Shown: piece by piece, positions 1 through 6,023 of the stretch | How positions within the stretch are numbered: position 1 is the stretch's first letter | Layout: each line of letters begins with the position of its first letter | Assembly (NCBI GenBank): GCA_002317325.1 | Contig: DCJB01000046.1 | Location: 1-6,023 of the forward strand | Source of the DNA: Bacteroidales bacterium UBA1711 | GTDB taxonomy: Bacteria > Bacteroidota > Bacteroidia > Bacteroidales > P3 | Direction: 5' to 3' | DNA: 6,023 nt | The notes under the pieces: generated by a model | Seen by the model: the letters and a program-made list of their open reading frames with translations, nothing else | What the model was told of the DNA's origin: nothing | Database searches by the model: none | Position numbers and translations under genes: made by a program

Positions 1-79
1 TTTTTGTACGCCTTGAGGTCGAGAACATGAGTGAGTCAACAGGATTTTTAAGAACTAAATATTCAGAGTTATTGGCCAT
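1..79 (-). CDS. 5' end of an unidentified ORF directly downstream of cas13b (partial, runs off the left edge)
   Basis: An ATG at 79-77 opens a frame with no stop to the window edge, giving 26 residues that begin MANNSEYLVLKNPVDSLMFS and continue TSRRTK. A GGAGG sequence (87-91 on the minus strand) lies 7 nt upstream, ideal Shine-Dalgarno spacing, and the start is 19 nt after the cas13b stop, so the two genes are probably cotranscribed. The visible part is polar, with no signal peptide or membrane segment. By position it could be a type VI-B accessory gene (csx27 is a multi-membrane-spanning family, csx28 a HEPN-containing family), a cas1-type adaptation gene, or something unrelated; I do not recognise the sequence. 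Its AT-rich composition matches the 3' end of cas13b rather than groESL. The start is well supported; function is unknown because almost all of the gene is missing. Confidence 0.6.
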   Translation of the reverse strand, partial: MANNSEYLVLKNPVDSLMFSTSRRTK

Positions 80-86
80 TCGACAT

Positions 87-91
87 CCTCC
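87..91 (-). promoter_or_regulatory. Shine-Dalgarno sequence (GGAGG) for the downstream ORF
   Basis: Minus-strand GGAGG lies 7 nt before the ATG at 79. It is the only classical Shine-Dalgarno sequence seen in the window; cas13b, groL and groES start without one. It decides the start of the partial ORF, because the nearer ATG at 86-84 opens a frame that stops within a few codons. Confidence 0.6.
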
Positions 92-98
92 GCTGCTG

Positions 99-3000
99 TC
101 AACCACCACTCACCTCGCCTACCTCTTTCCTAATAATATCTTCGGGATGCTCTACTGCCTCCTTCATTGTCTCATACATTGCCTTTGCCAAATTGGGAAC
201 TTTCTTCCCATTCATGTTCCTCTCAATAAAAATTTTATCTTTAGATATAGACGGATCGACATACTGATTGTGATTAAACTTGTTCCGAACCAACACTATT
301 TCGTCGCATTGATACTTGCTAAGCGTTGGATGACAGACCAACAGTTTCCTAAAATTATGGCTTGTTTCCTCGTCAATTGTTTCACCTCGTCCGATAGCGT
401 CTGAATACGCTTCATGCTCCAATCTCTGAGAGAGTTCGACGGCTTTCACCGAATTTTCTTCGTGATTCTTGAACTCCGCCGTGATGGCACCATATTGCAC
501 CTCGGTCTGCTCCAATTTTTCGAGCAACTTTTGCAGCGTCTGCCAACGGGGGTCGCGCTGCACACGATAGACGTTGCCCATATTACGTAGCGAGAGGTTT
601 TCTTGGGTAATCGTCACATCACTGTTTTTCAGTTTGAAGCGGAAGGTCGGCAACTGGTCATCACCAATTATCTGGGAACACTGGCGGAGAAAATCAGAAT
701 CAGCGGATTGCAGCTGCACACTATTGATTTGTTGGAGGACGGAGGTGTTGGCCGGCTTAGTATAGTAATTGAACCATTCATGTGTCAAGAGGGAGTACAG
801 CAGTTCTTTGGCGGTGAGGAAGAGGACTTTGTCCTGGGTCATGAGTCGGCGGATGGCCTTCTCGTTGTTCAGAATGGAGCGTAGTTTCCTTTTTGCCGAC
901 TCCTCGGTTTGGGCGGCCTTCATATCAACAGCTCGTCGCACCGTTTCCGCACCGCACTTAGCCACGGCGGTCTTGAGGTTCGCTGAGTTCATGTAGTAGG
1001 GCTGGTGCGAATTACCCACCTTCTGACCATAGAGTTTGGTGGTGAGGCTGTAGGCTCTGCCGAAGTCCGGCATATCGGCGTTGTAGAACGGCTGGGCATA
1101 GTCATTCTGCACCTGCTCAAAGTATTGGGCAATCAGTTTGGATATGCCATACTTGTAGCAGCACTCGTTGCCGGGGACTTTCTCATTGTTGCCGGGGACT
1201 TTCTCATTCGCCATTTGGCACAATTCGGTATTGGGGAGGAAGGCCGTTATGGCCTTGCGGACGTGAGCGTCGAAGAGTCCGTCGGGGAGGAGGAGGATGG
1301 CAGGGGTTTCTTTTCCGCCGGCGGGGGTGTGGAGCAGTCGGCGGGCGTAGTCCTTGATATAGTCGGGGTGGGACTGGCAGTCCTTCCATTTGGCGGCATC
1401 GGGTTTGGCGAATGGGACCTGCCGCAGCGCCTCGGCGGGACGGGCTTCCAGTTCGGCCTTCATTTTAAGGGCAAAGGTTTTCTCGCGGGCGAGATAGCGG
1501 GAGTAGAAGTGGCCGAGGTTTTGGGTTCCGCGGAGCGCCTCAGCGAGGAAGGGGTGGGGGTGGTCGGAGCCCAGCAGTTCGGATTTTTGGAAGAGTTGGT
1601 TCACCTCGCGGTCGTTCCACGACTGGCCGGAGGTGGCGAGGGCCTTCACGAGGGTCTGATAGTTGAGGCCGGTGAGCTTGTTTTGACCGCCGGGGCGGGG
1701 GGGCTGCCAGCGCATGATGGACTTGCCGAGGTACTGGGCCATGTGGCCATAGCGGACTTGGCGGCAGCCCTTTTTGCCGTACTTAATATCGCATTTCTGA
1801 GCCTCTTTGAGCTGGTCCAGCCTGTTTTCGCACAGTTCGACCACCTCTTGGAGCACTTGGGCGGCATGGGCGGCCAGCCGGTCTTGGGGGCCGCAGGGGT
1901 TGCCATTGATGTAGTTTAGCAGCCGCACGGGTATGCTTGAGTCGGCAATTCCTTTATCAACGGCGAACTTTTTCAATGCGTCGGGGCTTGCACCTTGCTC
2001 GGCAAGCTCGAAGAGTTCGTGAAGATTGTTGCAGCAGTCCTGTATCACCTTGGCGGGGGTAGCGAGATTCGCTATGTTTCCTTTCTTGAATATCAAGTGG
2101 CGGTAGAAGAGCAGCGCGGGGAGGTCGAAGATGCTCATCGAACACTTGGGGACGGGCTGCTCTACTGCGACACTGCCGGGGTTTTCCGCGGCCTTGGGGA
2201 GGTCGGGCAAGAACAAGCCATCATCGAGCCCCCAGGTCATGCCGATGCGGTTGTTGTGGATGTTGTAGCGGGGGGCGCAGTCGGTAACATAGGGCTGGGA
2301 GTCGGCCGTGTCGGGGGCGAAGCCGCCCTCCGACTCCTGGTCGGGTTGGGCGGACTCCCTGATGATGCCGGCCCACCGGGAGCGGCGGCGGGATTCCAAC
2401 TCGTGCCACTTGCCGAAGCCGTTGATTTCTTTCTGCAAGGTTCTCAACCGACTGGCGCCATCGACGCAGCGCTTGTCGTAGAAGCGGAAGCGGAAGCTGC
2501 CCAACCGCTGCTGGAAGCGTATGCCCTCCTTTTTGTTCCCATTTTTGTCAACGAGGTCGAGGATGCCCAGCTGGTCGATGAGCCGGAGGGCCAGTTGGGG
2601 GAAGCGGTCGTCGTAGCGCGCCAACAGCACCTCCTCGCCGTCGGGCGACCGGTCGTCGGGCTTGGGGCGGAACTGCTTCTGTCCTTGGGGGGAGATGTGG
2701 TCGAAGACTTCGCGCAGGGGGCAGCGACCCAACTCGGCGAACACGTCCAAGAGGAGCCCGCCTTCCGACGTGTCGGACTCGATACGGTTCTCCTGCGGCA
2801 GCCGCAGGTGGAAGACGTTGAGCGCCCGGCTAAGAATATCACGCTGATTTTGGTCGAACGGGGTTGTTCTCTCCAAATTCACCCGGCCGAGGAAGTCCCA
2901 CACATAGTGCGACGGGAGGAAGCAGCAGCAGAGGAAGAGTCGGCCCGCGGGGGTGACTTCGAGGCCGTTGCGGGTGAGGGCGAAGAAAAATTGGTCGTTG

Positions 3001-3683
3001 AGAACGAACTTCTTCCCATCCCTTTTCCTTCTGGAGCCGAAACCACATTGGAGGAATTTCATCTGGTCGGCGCTGAAACCACAGCGTTCCTTGGTCATGC
3101 GGACGGCACTGTCGAAGACATTTTCCATCCATTTGGCAATCTCTCCCTCACGTTGCTGCAGGGCTGCTTTGGTTTGTTGGGAACAAGAGTGGTTGGCATG
3201 GGTGTAGGTGTTGCGATAGTGGTTGAGGGCTCCGACCATGTCGGCGAGGTCAATAAGGATGTCGGCGGCGGAGTAGAGTTTTCTCACTTCCTTTGGCTGG
3301 CTGAATGACCCTTTTTGGGGCTTTGGGGGGCGGGTGCGGTAATCTTCCAGCGCCTTGAAGAGCGGGATATGGTGGAAGACCAGTTTGCGGAACTCGTCGT
3401 GCTTGAGCGGGTCGGCCAAGGCGCTGTTCTCCGCCAAGCCTCTCAAGGTTTTTTCCAAATCCTTGAAATCGGGCGTAGGGGTCAGCTGCAACTTGTTGTT
3501 GAAGATATAGCGAAGCGTCTGCGCGGCATTGTTCATGGCACGCTCGAAATAGGTGCCGGCAACGGCTTTCAGTTTTTTTTCGTCTTCATTGAGCGGGGTT
3601 TCGCCTCCCATGGCCTCGGGGAGGGCGAAGTGTTTCGGGGCAACGGTTTTTTTGGGGGAATTGCTGTTGTAATCGTTCTTCAT
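99..3683 (-). CDS. cas13b: Cas13b, type VI-B CRISPR RNA-guided RNA endonuclease
   Basis: This is the single effector of a type VI-B system. In the known family, Cas13b processes its own crRNA, binds complementary RNA and then cleaves RNA, including in trans, through a composite site made by two HEPN domains. At 1194 residues it fits the usual size of about 1100-1220. HEPN1 carries RNTYTH (R157, H162) and HEPN2 carries RNKFNH (R1133, H1138), so both catalytic R-x4-H motifs are intact. Other Cas13b landmarks occur in order: FALTRNGLE (about 234-242), RFPQLALRLID (360-370), FYDKRCVDG (401-409), RYNIHNNRIG (472-481), FDLPALLFY (519-527), KLTGLNYQTL (669-678, in the region of the crRNA-binding lid), LPDGLF (799-804) and MTQDKVLFLTAKELL (948-962). 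The frame stays open upstream to 3890, but that would overlap groL and its terminator; the ATG at 3683 gives a family-like N-terminus. There is no Shine-Dalgarno sequence. A 7-residue tandem duplication sits at 826-839. The 3' end is much more AT-rich than the rest. The family assignment is from recognised motifs, not a database search. Confidence 0.95.
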   Translation of the reverse strand: MKNDYNSNSPKKTVAPKHFALPEAMGGETPLNEDEKKLKAVAGTYFERAMNNAAQTLRYIFNNKLQLTPTPDFKDLEKTLRGLAENSALADPLKHDEFRKLVFHHIPLFKALEDYRTRPPKPQKGSFSQPKEVRKLYSAADILIDLADMVGALNHYRNTYTHANHSCSQQTKAALQQREGEIAKWMENVFDSAVRMTKERCGFSADQMKFLQCGFGSRRKRDGKKFVLNDQFFFALTRNGLEVTPAGRLFLCCCFLPSHYVWDFLGRVNLERTTPFDQNQRDILSRALNVFHLRLPQENRIESDTSEGGLLLDVFAELGRCPLREVFDHISPQGQKQFRPKPDDRSPDGEEVLLARYDDRFPQLALRLIDQLGILDLVDKNGNKKEGIRFQQRLGSFRFRFYDKRCVDGASRLRTLQKEINGFGKWHELESRRRSRWAGIIRESAQPDQESEGGFAPDTADSQPYVTDCAPRYNIHNNRIGMTWGLDDGLFLPDLPKAAENPGSVAVEQPVPKCSMSIFDLPALLFYRHLIFKKGNIANLATPAKVIQDCCNNLHELFELAEQGASPDALKKFAVDKGIADSSIPVRLLNYINGNPCGPQDRLAAHAAQVLQEVVELCENRLDQLKEAQKCDIKYGKKGCRQVRYGHMAQYLGKSIMRWQPPRPGGQNKLTGLNYQTLVKALATSGQSWNDREVNQLFQKSELLGSDHPHPFLAEALRGTQNLGHFYSRYLAREKTFALKMKAELEARPAEALRQVPFAKPDAAKWKDCQSHPDYIKDYARRLLHTPAGGKETPAILLLPDGLFDAHVRKAITAFLPNTELCQMANEKVPGNNEKVPGNECCYKYGISKLIAQYFEQVQNDYAQPFYNADMPDFGRAYSLTTKLYGQKVGNSHQPYYMNSANLKTAVAKCGAETVRRAVDMKAAQTEESAKRKLRSILNNEKAIRRLMTQDKVLFLTAKELLYSLLTHEWFNYYTKPANTSVLQQINSVQLQSADSDFLRQCSQIIGDDQLPTFRFKLKNSDVTITQENLSLRNMGNVYRVQRDPRWQTLQKLLEKLEQTEVQYGAITAEFKNHEENSVKAVELSQRLEHEAYSDAIGRGETIDEETSHNFRKLLVCHPTLSKYQCDEIVLVRNKFNHNQYVDPSISKDKIFIERNMNGKKVPNLAKAMYETMKEAVEHPEDIIRKEVGEVSGG
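1167..1208 (-). repeat. Perfect 21-bp tandem duplication inside cas13b
   Basis: Bases 1167-1187 and 1188-1208 are identical. In the cas13b frame they encode NEKVPGN twice (residues 826-832 and 833-839), placed between the LPDGLF motif and the KLIAQYFEQVQNDY helix. The duplication keeps the frame. Perfect identity points to a recent event; the site is probably a surface loop that tolerates length change. Confidence 0.9.
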
Positions 3684-3749
3684 AAAACTATTTGGGATTG
3701 ATGGATAGCGGGAAATGAGAGACTGCCGCTTGTGGCCAAGGGGGGAGAC

Positions 3750-3779
3750 AAAAAGGGCGGGCCGCACAGCGGCCCGCCC
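3750..3779 (-). terminator. Rho-independent terminator of groESL
   Basis: On the minus strand, an 11-bp perfect stem (3779-3769 pairing with 3765-3755, GGGCGGGCCGC and its complement) closes a 3-nt loop (3768-3766) and is followed at once by TTTTT (3754-3750) and then GTCT. It begins 29 nt after the groL stop codon and ends 66 nt before the cas13b start. The very GC-rich stem and T tract suggest efficient termination, which would separate cas13b from the chaperonin transcript. Confidence 0.92.
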
Positions 3780-3808
3780 GCAATAGTCTGTTGTCAAAGG
3801 AGAGCGGC

Positions 3809-5443
3809 TTAGTACATTCCGCCCATGCCGCCCATGCCGGGGTTGGCGGGCATCGGGGGTTCGGGCTCCTTGATGTCGCACATGACGCACTCGGTGGTGA
3901 GGAGCATGCCGGCGATGCTGGCTGCGTTCTGCAGGGCCACGCGGCAGACCTTGACGGGGTCGATGACGCCGCTCTTGAAGAGGTGCTCAAAGGTCTCGGT
4001 GCGGGCGTTGTAGCCGTAGTCGTCCTTGCCGTTTTTGACTTCGTTGACGATGACGCTGCTTTCGAGGCCGGCGTTTTCGACAATCATGCGCAGGGGGGAT
4101 TCGATGGCGCGGCGGATGATTTCGACGCCGAGTTTCTCGTCCTCGTTGGCGGGGGTGATGGAGGCGAGTTTTTCGGCGGCGCGGATGAGGGCGGTGCCGC
4201 CGCCGGGGATGATGCCTTCTTCAACCGCGGCGCGGGTGGCGTGGAGGGCGTCGTCGAAGCGGTCCTTCTTCTCCTTCATTTCGACCTCGGAGGCTGCGCC
4301 GACGTAGATGACGGCCACGCCGCCGGCCATCTTGGCGAGGCGTTCCTGGAGTTTTTCGCGGTCGTAGTCGCTGGTGGTCTTCTCGATCTGGGCCTTGATT
4401 TGGTTGACGCGGGCTTTGATCATGTCGCTGTCGCCGGCGCCGTTGACGATGGTGGTGTTGTCTTTGTCGATGGAGATTTTCTCGCAGGTGCCGAGCATTT
4501 CGAGGGTGGCATCTTCGAGTTTGTAGCCTTTCTCCTCGCTGATGACGGTGCCGCCGGTGAGGACGGCGATGTCTTCGAGCATTTCTTTGCGGCGGTCGCC
4601 GAAGCCGGGGGCTTTGACGGCGACGACCTTCAGGCCGCCGCGGAGACGGTTGACCACGAGGGTGGCCATGGCCTCGGTTTCGACGTCCTCGGCGATGATG
4701 AGGAGGGGACGGCCGTTTTTGGCGACGGGTTCGAGGATGGGCAGGAGGGTCTGGAGGGTGCTGATTTTCTTGTCGTAGATGAGGATGAGGGGGTTGTCGT
4801 AGGTGCACTCCATCTTGTCGGTGTCGGTGACGAAGTAGGGGCTGATGTAGCCGCGGTCGAACTGCATGCCTTCGACCACTTTGACGCTGGTTTCGATGCC
4901 CTTGGCTTCTTCGATGGTGATGACGCCGTCTTTGGAGACTTTCTCCATGGCCTCGGCGATGATGTCGCCTATCTGGCTGTCGTTGTTGGCGCTGATGGTG
5001 GCCACCTGGCGGATTTTTTCGATGTCGCCGCCCACTTCGTGGGACTGAGCCTTGAGGTCGTCGACGATGACGGCCACGGCTTTGTCGATGCCGCGTTTGA
5101 GATCCATGGGGTTGGCGCCGGCGGTGACGTTTTTGAGGCCGGTGTTGACGATGCACTGGGCGAGGACGGTGGCGGTGGTGGTGCCGTCGCCGGCTTGGTC
5201 GTTGGTCTTGGAGGCGACCTCTTTGACCATCTGGGCGCCCATGTTCTCGATGCCGTTTTCGAGTTCAATTTCCTTGGCGACAGTCACGCCGTCCTTGGTG
5301 ATGTGGGGGGCGCCGAATTTCTTGTCGATGACCACATTGCGACCTTTGGGGCCGAGGGTAACCTTTACTGCGTTTGCCAATGCGTCAACGCCCTTGCGAA
5401 GCTGTTCGCGGGCATCGTTGTTGAAGACTATTTCTTTTGCCAT
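3809..5443 (-). CDS. groL: Chaperonin GroEL (60 kDa, Cpn60/HSP60)
   Basis: GroEL forms the cytoplasmic double heptameric ring that encloses and folds client proteins in ATP-driven cycles with GroES. The 544-residue length is normal. Nucleotide-site motifs are intact: GPKGRNVV (31-38), KDGVTVAK (50-57, Asp51), GDGTTTA (85-91, Asp86), and the catalytic aspartate in FDDALHA (Asp398). The chaperonin signature AAVEEGIIPGGG is at 405-416. The C-terminus ends in GMGGMGGMY, the flexible Gly/Met tail that projects into the cavity. The start at 5443 gives the canonical MAKEIVFNNDARE. There is no Shine-Dalgarno sequence; the upstream region is A-rich, as is common in Bacteroidota. It follows groES by 43 nt with no terminator between them, so they form one operon, and it is closed by the hairpin at 3779-3750. 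Codon use is strongly G/C-ending, which creates long antisense open frames that are not genes. Confidence 0.99.
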   Translation of the reverse strand: MAKEIVFNNDAREQLRKGVDALANAVKVTLGPKGRNVVIDKKFGAPHITKDGVTVAKEIELENGIENMGAQMVKEVASKTNDQAGDGTTTATVLAQCIVNTGLKNVTAGANPMDLKRGIDKAVAVIVDDLKAQSHEVGGDIEKIRQVATISANNDSQIGDIIAEAMEKVSKDGVITIEEAKGIETSVKVVEGMQFDRGYISPYFVTDTDKMECTYDNPLILIYDKKISTLQTLLPILEPVAKNGRPLLIIAEDVETEAMATLVVNRLRGGLKVVAVKAPGFGDRRKEMLEDIAVLTGGTVISEEKGYKLEDATLEMLGTCEKISIDKDNTTIVNGAGDSDMIKARVNQIKAQIEKTTSDYDREKLQERLAKMAGGVAVIYVGAASEVEMKEKKDRFDDALHATRAAVEEGIIPGGGTALIRAAEKLASITPANEDEKLGVEIIRRAIESPLRMIVENAGLESSVIVNEVKNGKDDYGYNARTETFEHLFKSGVIDPVKVCRVALQNAASIAGMLLTTECVMCDIKEPEPPMPANPGMGGMGGMY

Positions 5444-5486
5444 GATGTTGTTCGTTTAATGGGTTGTTAATAATGTGGTTGAATGG

Positions 5487-5756
5487 TTAGATGATGGCGT
5501 AGATGTCGCTCTCTTTCATGATCATGTACTTGGTGCCGTCGATGTCGATTTCGGTGCCGCTGTACTTGCCATAGAGGACGTTGTCGCCGACCTTGACGGT
5601 CATTTCGTGGTCCTTGGTGCCTTTGCCGACGGCGAGGACTTTGCCGCGCTGGGGTTTTTCTTTGGCGGTGTCGGGGATGATGATGCCGGAAGCGGTTTTT
5701 TGTTCGGCCTCAGCGGGCTGAACCAGAACACGGTCTGCTAATGGTTGGATGTTCAT
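5487..5756 (-). CDS. groES: Co-chaperonin GroES (10 kDa, Cpn10)
   Basis: GroES is the heptameric lid that caps the GroEL ring. The 89-residue length is slightly below the usual 94-97 and normal for Bacteroidota. The N-terminus IQPLADRVLVQP matches the Cpn10 signature region. The mobile loop (about 16-34) contains the hydrophobic tripeptide III (25-27) that docks onto the GroEL apical domain, followed by PDTAKEKPQRGKVLAVGKG. The segment VGDNVLYGKYSGTEIDIDG (57-74) and the end KESDIYAII are also typical. The start ATG at 5756 lacks a Shine-Dalgarno sequence and is preceded by an A/T-rich leader. It is first in the operon, ahead of groL; expression probably comes from the candidate promoter near 5850-5837. 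Confidence 0.98.
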   Translation of the reverse strand: MNIQPLADRVLVQPAEAEQKTASGIIIPDTAKEKPQRGKVLAVGKGTKDHEMTVKVGDNVLYGKYSGTEIDIDGTKYMIMKESDIYAII

Positions 5757-5833
5757 AGCTGATAGGTTATTAAGTTATTGATATTTGTTTTTCGTTGGTG
5801 GACGCCCGAGCGGGGGCGGACTCTGGGTAGTGT

Positions 5834-5852
5834 GTTGCATTTTTCGTGCCAA
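5834..5852 (-). promoter_or_regulatory. Candidate sigma-54 (-24/-12) promoter of groESL
   Basis: The minus strand reads TTGGCACGAAAAATGCAAC. Against the RpoN consensus TGGCACG-N4-TTGCW it differs at one position (ATGCA for TTGCA). The invariant GG (5850-5849) and GC (5838-5837) are exactly 10 nt apart. It predicts a transcript start near 5825 and a leader of about 70 nt. It lies just downstream of a TGACA/TGTCA inverted repeat that could bind an activator. This is inference from a motif match; no good Bacteroidota housekeeping -7 element (TAnnTTTG) was seen here. The GGCACG also forms part of a CGTGCC-TT-GGCACG palindrome (5858-5845). Confidence 0.5.
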
Positions 5853-5873
5853 GGCACGGCAGGGATAGTCGGG

Positions 5874-5898
5874 GGTGACAAAATGTCACCTGCTGACA
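5874..5898 (-). promoter_or_regulatory. TGACA/TGTCA inverted-repeat cluster upstream of groES, candidate operator
   Basis: The minus strand carries GGTGACATTTTGTCACC (5890-5874), a perfect 7-bp inverted repeat with a 3-nt centre. A further TGTCA half-site (5898-5894) is separated from it by 5 nt. The cluster lies 24-48 nt upstream of the -24 box. The symmetry is that of a dimeric transcription-factor site; it is not followed by a T tract, so it is not terminator-like. Which regulator binds is unknown. Confidence 0.45.
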
Positions 5899-5920
5899 GG
5901 AGGGGGAGGGAGGCGGGGAG

Positions 5921-5962
5921 AATTAAGGATTAAGAATTAAGAATTAAGAATTGGGAATTAAG
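5921..5962. repeat. Tandem 7-bp repeat array (AATTAAG), six units
   Basis: Six consecutive 7-mers: AATTAAG, GATTAAG, AATTAAG, AATTAAG, AATTGGG, AATTAAG. Four are identical and two are variants. The array stands in a G-rich intergenic stretch upstream of the groES control region and has no coding potential. Similar short AATTAAG-type arrays are common between genes in Bacteroidota; their role is unknown. Confidence 0.85.
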
Positions 5963-5963
5963 A

Positions 5964-5983
5964 GGGGGAGGGGGACGGGGGGG
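5964..5983 (+). other. G-run cluster with G-quadruplex potential
   Basis: Between the two 7-mer arrays the plus strand has runs of 5, 5 and 7 G separated by 1 and 2 bases. The 7-G run can be split into two G-tracts, which would complete a four-tract quadruplex. A weaker G-rich stretch lies at 5902-5919. The composition is direct; folding is inference. Confidence 0.4.
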
Positions 5984-6008
5984 ATTATGGTGAGACGGGG
6001 CTGGAGAG

Positions 6009-6023
6009 AATTAAGAATTAAGA
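6009..6023. repeat. Second AATTAAG 7-bp repeat array, cut by the window edge
   Basis: Two complete AATTAAG units (6009-6015, 6016-6022) plus one base reach the right edge, so the array may be longer. Same unit as the array at 5921-5962. Confidence 0.75.

Noticed and set aside
27..404. 125-codon plus-strand open frame at the left end
   Set aside because: It is antisense to the cas13b HEPN2 region and the partial ORF, with no start-site signal and no recognisable family.
1995..3308. 437-codon plus-strand open frame (and a 304-codon one at 1005-1919)
   Set aside because: Both are antisense to cas13b in its GC-rich part, with low-complexity Gly/Val/Glu composition and no recognisable domain; cas13b on the other strand is clearly the real gene.
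3724..3740. Possible sigma-54 element TTGGCCACAAGCGGCA upstream of cas13b
   Set aside because: The GG to GC spacing is 9 rather than 10 nt and the -24 box is poor (GGCCAC), so it does not meet the consensus.
3684..3890. Upstream extension of cas13b to an ATG at 3890 (69 more residues)
   Set aside because: It would overlap the groL 3' end and translate through the terminator hairpin. The added Arg/Pro/His-rich sequence is not Cas13b-like, and the ATG at 3683 gives a normal family length.
3791..5470. 559-codon open frame on the plus strand across groL
   Set aside because: It is the exact antisense of groL. Its Gly/Val/Asp/Phe-rich translation is a by-product of strongly G/C-ending codons in groL, and no family features are seen.
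5803..5818. Short hairpin (CGCCC/GGGCG) in the groES leader
   Set aside because: The stem is only 5 bp with a 6-nt loop and has no T tract, in a GC-rich stretch where such pairings occur by chance; not enough for a terminator or riboswitch.
5757..5920. CIRCE element (TTAGCACTC-N9-GAGTGCTAA) expected before groESL
   Set aside because: No such inverted repeat is present; the palindromes found (CGTGCC-TT-GGCACG and GGTGACA-TTT-TGTCACC) have different sequence and spacing.

Overview
The window looks like Bacteroidota chromosome, probably order Bacteroidales. The evidence is a GroEL ending in the Gly/Met tail GMGGMGGMY, genes that mostly lack Shine-Dalgarno sequences, AATTAAG 7-mer intergenic repeats, and a Cas13b-family effector, a family known mainly from this phylum. 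Genus cannot be set from the sequence alone. All supported genes lie on the minus strand, so the window reads biologically from right to left.

Right part (6023 down to 3750): a low-complexity intergenic region carries 7-mer AATTAAG repeats and G-runs. It is followed by a candidate groES control region, with a TGACA/TGTCA inverted repeat and a -24/-12 (sigma-54 type) promoter match. Then come groES (5756-5487) and groL (5443-3809), a standard chaperonin operon with 43 nt between the genes. The operon is closed by a strong intrinsic terminator (3779-3750): a perfect 11-bp GC stem, a 3-nt loop and a T tract.

Left part (3683 down to 1): an 1194-residue protein with all the family landmarks of Cas13b, the single-protein RNA-guided RNase of type VI-B CRISPR systems. 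It has one HEPN R-x4-H motif near the N-terminus (RNTYTH, R157/H162) and one near the C-terminus (RNKFNH, R1133/H1138). Nineteen nt after its stop, a second ORF with a good GGAGG ribosome-binding site begins and runs off the left edge (26 residues visible). It occupies the place of an accessory gene such as csx27 or csx28 but cannot be identified. No CRISPR repeats, cas1 or cas2 are visible; an array, if present, must lie beyond position 1.

The main point of interest is a type VI-B RNA-targeting module placed directly behind the housekeeping groESL terminator. Within cas13b, base composition falls from about 65% GC in the 5' and middle part to about 35-40% GC in the last 300 nt and the following ORF. 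There is also a perfect in-frame 21-bp tandem duplication inside the gene.
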